Part shown: piece by piece, positions 48,823-60,763 of the stretch
How the letters are laid out: every line of letters begins with the position of its first letter
How positions within the stretch are numbered: position 1 is the first letter of the stretch
NCBI GenBank assembly: GCA_022225965.2
Contig: JAKJXP020000018.1
Span: forward strand, 494,527-558,526
Length of the DNA stretch: 64,000 nucleotides
Direction of reading: 5' to 3'
DNA from: Diatrype stigma
Lineage: Eukaryota; Ascomycota; Sordariomycetes; Xylariales; Diatrypaceae
Translations under genes and position numbers: made by a program
The notes under the pieces: model-generated
The model's database searches: none
What the model was told of the DNA's origin: nothing
The model's input: the letters and a program-made list of their open reading frames with translations, nothing else

Positions 48823-49655
48823 ATATTTGTTCTAAACCCGACGTAAGGAATTCGAGCCTAAGCTAAGGAGGCTACGAGTCGAGCAAGATAAGGAATTGGT
48901 ATGTGGTATGATGCAATATGCGGCGTTGCTCATTCTTATCGCAGCGAAGAAGCATCTCTCCTACCTACACTTTAGACTTTTCTTCACTTTATGCAAAGTG
49001 ACATCAACCTGGTAACCTTGGCTGCTTAATCATCCGACCCCTGGCATCCATCCATGTTCACCATAAGAGAACAGGGTGTTTCCTGTTCATATATCATCTA
49101 CACACGCTTGTTGCCCTTCAACCTTGATTATCCGTGGATATCGTATCAAGTACCACGGTAACAGTCTAGAGCTCCGGGAAGCTCGAAGGTTTTCCTGGAG
49201 AACTAGGTATAGGCCTCTAGCAATCCATACTTGTTTCTTCCACCTATACAAGCCAGTTCCACGCCTGGTGCCCCTCTGCGTTGACATTCGTTCCAGGCGG
49301 CAGACAGCCACCTCTGCCTCCCCCAGCACCTTCCCACATAAGATACGAGATGTTAGCGCAGACATTCAGCTTTTATGTCAATCCGTCGCTGTGTCCTGCC
49401 CCCCTAACTTTATGTGGGAAAGGAGAACCCTGGAAGACGCCGGCTTGCGGGACGGATGCCCCTTTCCCCCACCCCAATGATGCTTAGCTGAATGCAACTC
49501 GGTCTAGTTGCCTGTGCTACTGCAGGCAGGTCATCAAAATGGCTACGACGTCCCTCAGTCAGACATATTGTACTTTGCCCATTTCTTAAGCCGGGTTTAA
49601 AGACGCTGTTATCATCTGTATAGTTGTAGGGTTATATATCCATCATACAGAGCCA
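48823..49655. other. Intergenic region right of the retrotransposon
   Basis: Base composition returns to normal at once after the LTR. An open frame of 134 codons at 49076-49480 has no recognisable domain, an opposing open frame and atypical composition, so it is not called. The end of the stretch is the 3' region of the NSUN-type gene. Confidence 0.5.
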
Positions 49656-50786
49656 TCACGCAGCGACTTTTTCGAGCAGGGAAAAGAACAGCGGACCCCA
49701 ATTCCCCCCACCCGGATGATCCGGCAACACGATCCAGCCATGCTTCGTCGGCTCGGCCCACCGGTCCAAGCCCAGGCCGGTCAGCGCGCCGCTTCGCACG
49801 GCGACGTCCCATCTGCCGCCCAGCTTCCTCCTCTCCTTCTGGACAAGCTCGAAGCCCTTCTCGATCACGCCGTCGTTCTCCTCGCTGCTCAGCGAGCACG
49901 TCGCGTACAGGACGCTCCCCCCCACCCGGACCGCGCGGAGGGCGGCCATCAGGAGGGCGGCCTGGGTCTTGGCCATCTTCTTCGAGTGGCCCGAGCGCCA
50001 CGACGCCATCTCGTCGGCCGCCCGGCCGCCCTGCCGGGCCTTCGCGTGCGCGTGGATGACGTGCCGCTCGCTGGAGCACGGCGCGTCGAGCAGGACCTTG
50101 TCGTAGCCGCCGGGACCCAGGGGTAGGCTCGGGATGGCGTTGGCCTCCGTGCCGTCTAGCTTCAGAACTTTCAGCTCGCCGCTCTTGAAGAGCGGCTCTG
50201 GCAGGTAGGATCGTAGGTTAGAGGCCAGCCGCTTGTGCCGCGCCGCGTTGGGTTCGTTGCTGTGCAGACAGCCACCTGCTAGTGAGGGCGATGCGCCGTT
50301 GAAGTCCTTGGGCCGGAGAAGTTGAGATATGGCTATACTCTTGCCACCTGGTGCTGCGCATAGGTCTAAGATCTTGTCACCAGGTTGAGGACCTAGGATT
50401 GTGACTGCAAGAAGAGAGGCAGCATCGAGATTCCAATGAGTCATCAACCCCGTCGTTGGGTTTGCTTGTGGTGGCGGGAAGGGGACTTCATCCTCTGTTG
50501 TGTTCCATTGGTACGAGGGAAGTTCGTCTGACTGTAGTTCTGCTGATAGTGGACGTCTAGGCAGAGGGACGGGTTGCAACTTCTCGACTTCACCCTCGTT
50601 GAAAACCTCGGCTATGCTGGGGATAGCATAACGGTTGACGAGGACAGCATAGCGCGTGGGCGCGGCGAGTGATGGGTATAGCGTTTCCTTCCAACGCTCC
50701 TCACCATACTGCAATGCATATGTGCGATGGAAGGCATCCTCTGCAGCTTGTGCCTGTTTTCTTTCTGCTTTCGTTAAAGGGGGCAT
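49656..50786 (-). CDS. NOL1/NOP2/NSUN-family RNA (cytosine-5) methyltransferase
   Basis: Single exon, 376 residues. A Rossmann-fold methyltransferase that transfers a methyl group from S-adenosylmethionine to C5 of cytosine in rRNA or tRNA. Motifs in order: DLCAAPGGKS (141-150) for SAM binding, LDAPCSSE with Cys237 in the DAPC motif, and YATCSLSSEEND with Cys297 in the TCS motif. The TCS cysteine forms the covalent bond to the base and the DAPC cysteine helps release it. The short N-terminal region without a PUA domain and the SSERH sequence after DAPC are like NSUN3/NSUN4, which act in mitochondria; the N-terminus here, however, is not a clear targeting peptide. The substrate RNA is unknown. 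The start at 50786 (MPPLTKAERKQAQ) is the first Met of the frame. Confidence 0.9.
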   Translation of the reverse strand: MPPLTKAERKQAQAAEDAFHRTYALQYGEERWKETLYPSLAAPTRYAVLVNRYAIPSIAEVFNEGEVEKLQPVPLPRRPLSAELQSDELPSYQWNTTEDEVPFPPPQANPTTGLMTHWNLDAASLLAVTILGPQPGDKILDLCAAPGGKSIAISQLLRPKDFNGASPSLAGGCLHSNEPNAARHKRLASNLRSYLPEPLFKSGELKVLKLDGTEANAIPSLPLGPGGYDKVLLDAPCSSERHVIHAHAKARQGGRAADEMASWRSGHSKKMAKTQAALLMAALRAVRVGGSVLYATCSLSSEENDGVIEKGFELVQKERRKLGGRWDVAVRSGALTGLGLDRWAEPTKHGWIVLPDHPGGGNWGPLFFSLLEKVAA

Positions 50787-51476
50787 GATGTAGAGCCCAT
50801 AAATTTCCCCTTAGCAATCGCCGATCTGTACTTCCTAGCGCCAATGGAAGTAAAACGTAAATGCGTCAATACGGAGATGGAGATCCGAGCCGAACGCTCA
50901 AATTGCTAGTGGCTGCTATAAGCGTTGAATCCAGGATGTTTCCTCGCTTTCGTTTGTTGCTGGGTGCTCGTTGTTCTGAATATTTTATTGGACTGTTCGA
51001 ACAGTTCAATTTGCAGTAAAACAGTGGGAGTGACGATACCAACATTTCTTATTCGACAACCAGATGCTGGCAGCTGACGCGCAGCTGGGAGCAAAGCATG
51101 ATTCCCCCTTAACCCCCTTAGACGAAAAAGTCCGGATGAACTTGTACGGCTGCAGCGACTTATCGAAGAGGCGAATCCGCATACATCATTCTCGTGGAAA
51201 GTCAGTTTGCTGCCGACGATGTTTACGAGCACGAATTCCAGTGGTGGGACGATGACCACCTTGTCCATCCACACCGACGCAGCTCCAGGCTGTTGTCGAG
51301 TTGACGACGTGACGTCGACTTCGACCGCAAACTTCACGACGCTACGAATTATCCCGGAATAAAAATAATCACATATTTTGTACCGCTTATTTTCTTTCCT
51401 CTTACGAAAACCTAACTACATGATGATATCGGATAATGCGAGAAAGAACTTGAAAAACCAACATCATCAAAAAAAG
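50787..51476. other. Intergenic region
   Basis: About 690 bp between two minus-strand genes: promoter of the NSUN-type gene and 3' side of the thioesterase gene. No gene is supported; the minus-strand open frame at 50906-51337 lacks coding character. Confidence 0.5.
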
Positions 51477-52538
51477 TCAGAGGCTGCTACCAGGTTTCAG
51501 CCGTATCAAACCCTCCTGCATCCCCGACACGACGAGCCGGCCAGTCCCCGCGCTCCAGAACCGCTGGTGGACGAGCACCCTGCCGTCCGCGCCCCAGGAC
51601 GCATCGCGCTCGCACAGCAGCCACTCGTCGGCCCTGGCCGTCGGATCGTGGAGCGAGACGTTGTGGTTGAGGCTGACGCCCATCGCCACTTCTTCCCGTA
51701 TCTTCGGCCCCAGCGTCGCGGGGTTCGCGCCGTGACCCAGGGCCGCACCCAGCGCGTACGTGTCGGATAGGCACGCCAGCGCCGCGAGATGCGCCGAGGC
51801 GCTGTCCGATGACAGGGGCGCTGATCGCACAAAGGCCCGCTGCTGGCGCGATTGCGCCCGTTCGTCTTCGTCTGCGGGCGGCGGCGGCGGCGGGCCTTCC
51901 AGCGGTCGCCAGTCGAAAGCTGTATCCCCATCGCCCCCGTCTAGTGGTGGCGAGGTCCCGTCTCCGCGAGCCGAGATCGCCATCATCGCTCTCTGCTGCG
52001 CCCTTGCTCTCGGGATGCTTTCAGGGCGGATACTGTCGCCAATGTGAGGCATAGGGATGCTATACTTCAAATGGTTGCCGGGTGGCAGGTCGCACCTCTG
52101 GAAGGAGAGGATCCCGACGTAGATACACGACGTGTCGTCGTGGGCACCCTGAGTCGCGCGCACAGTCCGCGTGGCATAAGTCCGTCCATAAGCCGTGCAG
52201 TCGACATGGTACGCGATTTCGCCATCCCGCCGTGCGGGGCGTAGGAACGCAGACTGCACTGAATAGACTACGAATGCGGGAGGGACTGTTGCGGCGGCTG
52301 CAGTTACCGATTGGCCGAGTAAGCCACCCCCAAACGATGCATATAAGTCTTCATGAATTACCAAGGGCCTGTTCATACAATGATTGTTGGCGTAAGAGAC
52401 GCAAGCTGTGATAGTTTCCTGGTGAGGGGAGAGACATGCTTCTGGTTGTACGTACATCTCGTTAATGAAGACATCAGCCCCTGATCTCGGGCTTCGGATT
52501 GTGCCGATGAGTAGCTCCACAGGCGATTTCCGGGCCAT
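51477..52538 (-). CDS. Acyl-CoA thioesterase II (TesB/ACOT8-like)
   Basis: The frame is open from 52538 to 51477 (353 codons), but an 87-bp in-frame intron at 52455-52369 (GTACGT donor, CAG acceptor) is likely. Removing it leaves 324 residues, exons 52538-52456 and 52368-51477, and joins VFINEM to PLVIHEDLYASFGGGLLGQS, the expected N-terminal hotdog segment. The protein is a double-hotdog thioesterase that hydrolyses acyl-CoA to free fatty acid and CoA, usually in peroxisomes. Seen motifs: SFGGGLLGQSVTAAA, YSVQSAFLRPARRDGEIAY, and in the second half VAMGVSLNHNVSLHDP, ADEWLLCERDASWG and GRVLVHQRFWS, matching the catalytic Asp...Ser/Thr...Gln layout of TesB. A Pro/Gly-rich spacer separates the halves. 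The C-terminus is GSSL, only a weak match to a PTS1 peroxisomal signal. Confidence 0.87.
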   Translation of the reverse strand: MARKSPVELLIGTIRSPRSGADVFINEMYVQPEACLSPHQETITACVSYANNHCMNRPLVIHEDLYASFGGGLLGQSVTAAAATVPPAFVVYSVQSAFLRPARRDGEIAYHVDCTAYGRTYATRTVRATQGAHDDTSCIYVGILSFQRCDLPPGNHLKYSIPMPHIGDSIRPESIPRARAQQRAMMAISARGDGTSPPLDGGDGDTAFDWRPLEGPPPPPPADEDERAQSRQQRAFVRSAPLSSDSASAHLAALACLSDTYALGAALGHGANPATLGPKIREEVAMGVSLNHNVSLHDPTARADEWLLCERDASWGADGRVLVHQRFWSAGTGRLVVSGMQEGLIRLKPGSSL

Positions 52539-53257
52539 GGCTGCGATGGTTACCCCTTTATTTTGTTGTTGAATTGGAGAAGATTCTCCATTAGGGTTAT
52601 TTGCTATGAAGTTCCCGTTTTGATGTTATTGGGAGCTGACCCCTGGAAAGGATCCCCTGTGTCGTCTTATAATGGTCGCGATTGGTCACACGTGATACAG
52701 GCAGCGAGTAAGCGCATTCCAGCACCAAGGCTGAATGATGCTTGAGAACTCCATTACATGTAGATAATCCAGCTATTAATAGGCAATCGTAAGTACATGC
52801 CTCGAAACCTTGGTTTGGAATAAGTGGAATGGCGGGCAAAAAGGACAAGTGACTTACACCACTTGATAGTTACTTAGTTAGCAATGCTGTCGGTTTCCAG
52901 ACAGAACGGGACTTGAAAAGCGATGGTAGGCCCTACGTCGAGCTGTGTTCTCGTGCCTGGGGTGCTGGTAATTAGCTAGGTAGTGATTTCCACGACTGTT
53001 ACACCCCTAACCGACGTTCAATGGACAAGTCATAATAAGCTGACCCTAATCTTTTAGCTCTTCCGCCATTCATCCATTGTTGAATCATCTTGCATTGTCA
53101 TCTTCAAAGCCCTTTGAGATCAGAGACGTGGTTGGTTATACAATGCCAGCCATCCAGGGGTCTGGAACTGGGACTATGCTTTGTATCCATGCTAGCCAGA
53201 CCTTAAGACAAAGCCCGAGATCCTTGATCGAAGACTCAATAGAAGACACAGACGATG
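52539..53257. other. Intergenic region between divergent genes
   Basis: Likely promoters of the thioesterase gene (minus) and the small acidic-tailed gene (plus). No further gene is seen. Confidence 0.5.
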
Positions 53258-53265
53258 TATATAAG
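53258..53265 (+). promoter_or_regulatory. TATA element of the gene at 53456
   Basis: TATATAAG, followed by a leader of roughly 160 bp rich in C and A up to the ATG at 53456, which has an AAACAAGATG context. Position and sequence suit a fungal core promoter. Confidence 0.45.
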
Positions 53266-53455
53266 GCCTGTTGAAACCCCCCGTATATCGCTTGTAGTCC
53301 CATCGTCAGACAGCAACAACCAGGACAGGAACGAATACCTCACAGACCCAACAGGCTATTGGATCCCTCGTTATCATTCTCCCTCCCCAAGCGTCAGTCA
53401 GAAGCAAGCAAGCAACCACCCTCTTCCCCGTCTTTTGCCGCACACATAAAACAAG

Positions 53456-53902
53456 ATGTCCTCTCCCCAGGTCAAAGTCGACATCCTCATCCGCGAGTGC
53501 TACGCCGCCCTGCGGCGCACGGACGGCAAGAGCCGCGCGGCGGCGCGGCGGGAGTACTACGAGGCGCTGACGCAGGCGGACCGGGCGCTGGAGCTGGCGC
53601 TCGAGGGCGGCCTGGACGGCGGCCTCGTCCGGCAGTGCGAGATCCTGCAGGGCTTCTGCGAGAACTCGCTGCGGAGCGCGTACGCCGCCAAGTTCGACAC
53701 CTACGAGCGTCTCGTCTACGAGCGCGCCGCCGCTGCTGCTGACTCTTCACGCGATAGCAGCGACAGTGGCAGTGACGGTGACAATGACAGCGATGAGGAA
53801 AGCAGCGGTTGCGTTAGTAGTGGTACGGACGAGGAGGGAGAAGACGACAGGCCGCGGGAGCTGAGCTCGAAGCGCTTGAGGTGGGCGGATTCGCGCCGGT
53901 GA
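53456..53902 (+). CDS. Small protein with helical N-terminus and acidic Ser-rich tail, function unknown
   Basis: Single exon, 148 residues. Residues 1-90 are rich in Ala, Leu, Arg and Glu (VDILIRECYAALRR, REYYEALTQADRALELALE, LVRQCEILQGFCEN) and look like a helical hairpin or bundle. Residues about 92-135 are an acidic Ser/Asp/Glu run (DSGSDGDNDSDEESSG) with many potential casein kinase II sites, and the end is basic (SKRLRWADSRR), a possible nuclear signal. High third-position GC and a good start context support coding. There is no signal peptide or membrane segment. The helical part loosely recalls MIT-like or TPR-like helices, but no family was recognised. It lies upstream of, and convergent with, the TDP1 gene. 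Confidence 0.6.
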   Translation: MSSPQVKVDILIRECYAALRRTDGKSRAAARREYYEALTQADRALELALEGGLDGGLVRQCEILQGFCENSLRSAYAAKFDTYERLVYERAAAAADSSRDSSDSGSDGDNDSDEESSGCVSSGTDEEGEDDRPRELSSKRLRWADSRR

Positions 53903-54213
53903 TAGTAGAATAGGCCTACGATCTTATCCGGGGTTAATAGACTGCGACTGAGTCGCTTGGATGGGGTGTTCAATAATAAGGTAGGTCTCGTCAAGCCTGG
54001 TAGCTCGATCAATAGTGGCGTTTACTTGATTCCAATTGAAATTGAAAATCTTGACAGTTCTATCACATACCTAGAAAGGTCTGAACGTGACGATCGTATG
54101 TAGAACCAGTGTCGGCGGGATCAGCAGAAATCTTCATTGTCTTTCAATATGTCTATTACGATGGACCCGGCCCTGAAAAACCGTCTACAATCCTGACTGA
54201 TGCCATCACCAAC
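53903..54213. other. Short convergent intergenic region
   Basis: 3' regions of the small acidic-tailed gene and the TDP1 gene. Nothing else is seen. Confidence 0.5.
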
Positions 54214-55908
54214 TCAGTCGTCATCTCGGAAGCCTATGGCCCAAGCTGGGTCGTTCCATGGCTTGTCCTTCCGTATGTTGTACGGCGCAGCGGCTTGGTC
54301 ATAGGGCACGATTCCCTCCTGCCAACTCGGCGTACCTGGCTCCAGAAGATCCTTCACCAGGTCGCCGGGGATAACAACACCGCACTCGAAATTAGAAGTT
54401 TTGATCAACTTCAGGTCGCAGGTTGCCTCGTTTCCCCGTCTATCGGGTTCCAACGCACCCCAAGCTGACTGGGAAAGGTTCGCGGAGCCAATGTAGATGT
54501 AGTAAGGTGCAGCAGTGCTGTCACGAGGGTTATAAGCCATGGCCAGCTTCTGGTGGAACAGCCGGCCCGCGTCCTTCGACTTGTAGTGGTGGAAGATTCG
54601 CTTGATTGCATCTGGTGTGCTGGTCCAAGGCCGGGTGTGACAGCCTATATTGCTCGCCGCAATCTGGGCGGACTCATCCGCACTTCTGACGTCCGATACT
54701 GTCGGGTAGAAGAGCTTTAGGTCCGGAACGTCGCAGTTCCCATCGATGACTTCGAGATACTTCCTTCCGAGAGCACAGTCATAGAAACCGTCTAGCCATT
54801 TCGCTGACAGATTTCCAATGGATGCTGCACATACCTCTAGTTGTAGAGCGTTGTCCTGCTTTTTCCTACGTAGATCCACACCAAGGTCCTGAACGATACG
54901 CCGGAGGCGTAGCAACCCATGCTTTTCTGCTTTGGCGCCTGCGCTGATCCCAGGAACCGATGTCACTAGATGGACCTTAACCGTCGAGTAGTCATACATT
55001 CCCTCTATAGAATCAAGGAATTTCTCTGGTACCTTGAGGGCTTGTAGATGCTCTAAGAGATTTTCCTCGAAGACTGATGAGCTAACGCTTTCCCGGTGTG
55101 GACGTTTAGGGAGGTCGTGGATATACCAGTGGTTATCTCCAAGTTCGGTATCGGCGAGCATCATGTTGCAAGAGGTGATAACGAGCCGCAGAAAAGTCGG
55201 ATACACAAGAAGAAGGATCTTAGTATGTGAGGACCCAGGCGACCAGGCGTAAAAGGGATGCAGGTTCTTCCCATACCGCTTCTTATAGAGTTGCGCAGCA
55301 TGGAGACTGATGCTTTGGAACTGCTTGTTGGTCAACCTGCCTCTAGTAACTATGCCGGCATCTCTGCATGCTTCCAAAATAGAGCTGTCCATATCTGGGT
55401 TTGGATCTCGGCCGATGTATATCTGTTCAGGTGTCAGAGTTGGGCGGTCTATGGACTGAAGATAGATTCTGTGACTATAGAGGATGACTTACTGGTGGGG
55501 CGCCAGAGGAATGCGACAGGGGAAAGTACTGAAGTAACTCTTCATCGGCAATAAAAAAGGAGAAAACGCAGGCCGATATCAGATCCTTTTTGTGAATGAT
55601 ATCCTCCAGATTCACACAATTCTTAGCCTGTTGTCGACCAGGTGTGCGTGTAATGCGGATACCCCCATTTGGATATGCCAACCTAGCTTCGGAGGGGGAA
55701 GTGAGGGTCTTTGTAGCTATGGCGAGCGGGTTAGCATATAGAGAGTATAGTCATTTCGATTACACTCACAGGGCAGTTTTGCAGCAGAGCTTGAGGCAAT
55801 GGAGCGTAGTCGTGGAGAGCCCGGAGTAAGAGTGTCATGGTTTGAGCTCGATACTCGCACGGTCTTCGTATCATCCCTGCTGAGCTCCTCCTTGGCCTTG
55901 CGCTTCAT
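54214..55908 (-). CDS. TDP1: Tyrosyl-DNA phosphodiesterase 1
   Basis: Three exons, 55908-55770, 55716-55493 and 55422-54214, give 523 residues. The enzyme removes topoisomerase I peptides and other adducts from DNA 3' ends, in the nucleus. It is a phospholipase-D-superfamily protein with two HKD half-sites. The first is SSHTKILLL (His187, Lys189). The second is FHQKLAMAY (His411, Lys413) with IGSANLSQSAWG (Asn436). Both catalytic His/Lys pairs are intact. Intron 1 (GTGAGT, branch GCTAAC, TAG) and intron 2 (70 bp, GTAAGT, branch CTGAC, CAG) keep frame and restore the PNGGIRITRTPG and IYIGRDPNPDM regions. The start is uncertain: MKRKAKEEL at 55908 is used; the frame stays open to an ATG at 56109, which would add 67 residues without clear family likeness. 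Confidence 0.9.
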
Positions 55909-57074
55909 CTTCCCAGCTGTCTCCCTTGTCTGATATCTGATTATTTGGCTTCGGGTCTTCCCGTTATTGTACTTGAGCCTAGACAGTCGAGTTGCTTGGA
56001 TCTGATGGCCTTCTCCAAGTAGTTGCACTGAATCCTCACGGGAGGCCGCAAGCGCTTGTCTATAGGCAATCAGATTCAACATATTCTTTCCTTTTAGGCC
56101 TCTGTACACTCGGAGCTCCTAGGACGTACTCTAGGTTATCCAAGCCGATGATAGATCAACCGGGCAACTAGTCTAGATTTAATAATCGACCTTTTCATTC
56201 CGACTGATGCAATGTGAAGGGCATATGAGGAGAATGTTCACCCACAACTTCGTAGAATAGTAACAACAGGAACCTGCCTTACGGTAATATTGCGGTTTCA
56301 GAAGGCCTTGGTGAATCATCTGGAGGTACTGAGGCCGAAACAAGCGACGGGCCTTTGTTGTTATCATGATGATGAATGTGGGGCAATAGGCATGGACTGA
56401 AGATGCCGTAGCTGTTGTACCTTAGCGAGCTCTTAATAACAACCGACAGTCTGGGCTTTACGTGGGACTATTGCTGTACCTATTGCTGGCATTCGGTCAT
56501 GACCTACAGGTATGTAGGTGGCTAGCTCATAGTCATCACCTATTTACATACTGCCGCTGGTACTCAACGTTATGGAGAAGAAAAACGGAAGAAAATGAAG
56601 GTCGACATTGATTGGACGTTGAGACACATGTATGTACAACAAATTATCAGTGGTAACTATCCACTACGACCACGCTAGCCCGGACTGTCCCGGCAGCCCC
56701 GGAATACCCCGGGCGGCTGGGGCGGGTGTAAGATCCGACACCTCCGAGATAGGGCGCGTTCTCCATAGTGCATGCCGCATCCCGACACCAGTTTGAACCC
56801 GGAGTGACTCAACAGGCACTTTCTTTAACGCGTTAGGACTATAGACTCAGTCCCCTGCCCCTGGTCTAATACCTGGGTACACCGTATAGTCATAGACGGG
56901 TTCAAGACGGGTACCCTCTAGGTGGACATGAACTAATAGTCAGCATTTTGGCCAACCTTTTCAGTTCAGGATTTTTCTTCATGACTCCAATTGACTGTCA
57001 TGCTTTGATGAATGATCACGACCGCTGTATGAACTGATAATACGGGTGATTTCTTCTTCTTTCCCTTCCCAAAG
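55909..57074. other. Divergent intergenic region
   Basis: Promoters of TDP1 (minus) and the MFS pseudogene (plus). A GC-rich stretch with several CGG/CCG triplets at about 56690-56760 could hold zinc-cluster regulator sites, but no spaced pair was singled out. No gene is seen. Confidence 0.45.
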
Positions 57075-59062
57075 ATGGCGACGCAAACAATTACCGAATT
57101 GCAGACCTTCGAGCATACCAGCGCTACAGCCACGTTAGACGCTGCTGCTGCCCCTTACGTCGCCACACCGCCGTCCCGTAAAAGCCATGGACCGCCAGTA
57201 GCAACGGCAGAGGCACCACCATCACCATCACCGCCCAGTGCATCTGCCGCTGGATCAGCGGCGGCGGCGGCAGTGGCCGACGGCACGACGCCAGAAGCAG
57301 AAACCGCGGCCATCTCCCGACCCCGAGGCATCCTCATCATAGCCCAGCTGATGGGCGTATCGCTCCTGAGCAGCTTCAGCGGCGGCGCGGTCGTGGTCGG
57401 CCTGCCGGCCATCGCGGCCGCGCTGCAGCTCGAGAGGGACGGCCTCCTCCTCTGGCCCACGTCGGTGTTCTACCTGACGGCGGGCTCGTGCCTGCTGCTC
57501 GCCGGGTCCGTGGCCGACGTCGCGGGCCCCAAGCGCGCGAACCTTTCGGGGGCGCTCCTCGGCGCCGCGTGCGCGCTGGGCTGCGGCCTGGCCCGCACCG
57601 GCGGCCAGCTGATCGCCCTCCGCGCCCTGCAGGGCGTCGCCAACGCCGTCGTCTTCCCGTCGTCCGTCTCGCTCGTCGCGCGCCATGTCGAGGGAGGGCG
57701 CCCCCGCAACATGGGCTTCGCGTGCTTGGGCTTCGCCGCCCCCATCGGCTTCTCGCTGGGGCTGGTCCTCGGCGGCGTCTTCGTCGATGGTGCTGCCGGC
57801 GGCTGGCGCGCCGCCTTCTACCTCGCGGGGACGGCCAGCTTCGCCTTGTTCGTCGTGGGTATCTGGGCTTTGCCGCCGGACGGTGCGCGTTCGCGGCCCG
57901 GACGGCCGTCGGTTTGGAAGCGCCTCGTGTCGGATATCGATTGGGTGGGTGCCGTGCTGGCCAGCACGGGGCTGGCGACTTTGTCATATGTTTTCGCGTG
58001 AGTGCCGGGCTTTGCCGTCCATTGTGTCTGATCCCTATACCGATTCTGCAGCGCAAGGAATTGACCCAGTCGCAGGACGTTGTCAGCTGATATCAACAAC
58101 ATCCGTCTGGCATCAAATATTGTTCTTCTGGCCATCAGCGCGATTTCTGTTCCGGCGTTTGTCGGATGGATGCATTACCAGGTGAAGCACAATCGTACAG
58201 CACTTATCCCCAACTCGCTCTGGCGTAGCTCTGTCTTCACCAGCAGCTGCATCATGGTTCTCCTCGCCACCGCCGTTACCAACTGCATGGAGCTGTTTAG
58301 TAGTTTGTTGTAGGACACCACCTTATGCACACACCCCATCATTTTGTATTTCTGGCTGTCCCATGACCGAAGCCATGTCATCGCTGACGCTTCCCAGCTT
58401 CCAAGAGGTCCAAGGCCACTCGGCGACTCAAGCATCATTACAGATTCTCCCTTCCCTCATCGCCGACGCACTAACTAATCTCTCGACCGACGTGTTCGTG
58501 AACCACATGCCGATTATGTGGACGATGTTGATTTCCTCGGGTATAAGCGCCATAGGACCTCTCATAATGGCTTTCATCCAGCCTGAGTAGCAGTACTAGT
58601 ACGATGCTTTCTTTGCACAAGTAAGTAGCTGGCCGCATCCAGGGGTTTGAGATTCCGTCCTTCCTGATGGTCCGATTTGTCTTCCACACCCCTCAGTCGA
58701 AAACTCGTCCGCATTTCACTAATTCAACATCGAAGATATTTGCCCCTTTGAGCTGCGACCTCCTCTTCACTGTCGGCCTGCTCGTCGTCTCCGATGTGTT
58801 CCCTATGCATATGCAGGCTTTGGGTGGCGCCGTCTTCAATACCTGCGCGCAGCTGGGTACTGCCATTGGCTTGACCGTAACCTCGGTCATTGCCGCTTCG
58901 AGAACCAATGCCTCGGATTACGCTGACAAAGCTTCCCCCAGTGCCCTTATGGTCGGATACCGCGCCGTCTTCTGGACTATGTTTGCTTGGATGCTGCTCG
59001 TGTGTCTAGTGTGCGTGCTGGGGTTGCGCCGGGTAGGGGGGATTGGTGTAAAGCGGGATTAG
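57075..59062 (+). pseudogene. MFS multidrug-type transporter, inactivated by two premature TAG stops
   Basis: Four exons, 57075-57997, 58076-58309, 58398-58620 and 58736-59062, total 569 codons in one consistent frame, with canonical GT...AG introns (branch GCTGAC before exon 3). The product would be a 14-segment DHA2-like drug:H+ antiporter with a low-complexity N-terminal tail of about 80 residues. Recognisable parts: AQLMGVSLLSSFSGGAVVVG, RALQGVANAVVFPSSVSL, DWVGAVLASTGLATLSY, the cluster FQEVQGHSATQASL, and at the end GLLVVSDVFPMHMQALGG with TCAQLGTAIGLTV. In exon 3 two TAG codons (58588-58590 and 58597-58599) stand where homologues have Trp codons, just before YDAFFAQ. Both are TGG-to-TAG. 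Translation would stop after about 449 residues and lose the last membrane segments. It may still be transcribed. A sequencing error at both sites is unlikely. Confidence 0.85.
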
Positions 59063-60054
59063 TCTACCAAGTAGAGGTGGCTTCATCAACTAGTTAGATC
59101 ACCACTGTCAGGGGTCATTGTACTTTTCTGCTGCGTTGGGACGCTGCTTCTATTTAACGTTCGATATTCTAATGAGCTTTATTCCCACGAGTTACTATGT
59201 GAACTTTGTAGCATTAGAGTATGATTTCATTCCACGGTCTTCACGACCACTTTTCCTAAGTGTAATGGAAATACAAAGTGCCGCTTAACCTTGAGTAACC
59301 AAGCGCACTTTAGTAAATCAAAGGTTGTCCGTAAAACGGAACGATACGGCGAAGTTGATTGATATAGCACAAAGTATAATATATGTTGCGAAGGATACCA
59401 GCAAATATGAAAAGAAAAGAAAAGAGACGAGAACGGTAAAAGAAAAGATGAATATAATGACCCTTCAAGCAAGATAATCAAGTTGTAGTTTATCGAGTGC
59501 AGCGTGTCCTCCTATAGGTATGGCCCCAAGTCGTCTTTCGAGCGCTTATGAAGGTTTATGGCTTTAGAGTCAAAATACCATTGTCTCTCTTACCAAGGAC
59601 GAACATGGTTTCCCCCTGATCATCATATATCCTCAATGAGTAGCGAATCGAGTCGGCACCAAAGTGCAATGCGAGAGATAAGGGAGATAAGTGAAACAAA
59701 AGGAAACGAGTGAATTCTTTAGTGTATAAGGGATCGTCCCCACAGTGGTTCATCCCGAGTTCGGCCGGTGCTCCATAGATATCATAAAGTTTTGGCTAAA
59801 AGCTTGCTCAACCATTCTTGGTCCTGTCTTCAATTGCCAACGAGACAATCGCAATCGAGTGGGCGATCCGAGGCGACACAATGGCACGAGCTTGGTTAAG
59901 GCGTAAGTAATAATGGTCTGGTCTGGTCTATTGCCTATGCTGAAGCTACCGTAGGTCTTTCCACATCGCATAGTACACACTATGATTCATACAAGCAAGC
60001 ATCCATATTTTCTTTCCCGAGTACCGTTCAAGGTATGATACCTGTGAATCACAT
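59063..60054. other. Convergent intergenic region
   Basis: 3' side of the MFS pseudogene and of ATP9. Short minus-strand open frames at 59227-59980 have no coding character. Nothing else is seen. Confidence 0.5.

Positions 60055-60763
<709 letters not shown>

Noticed and set aside
49076..49480. Plus-strand open frame of 134 codons right of the retrotransposon
   Set aside because: Overlaps an opposing frame, has no domain and no promoter signal.
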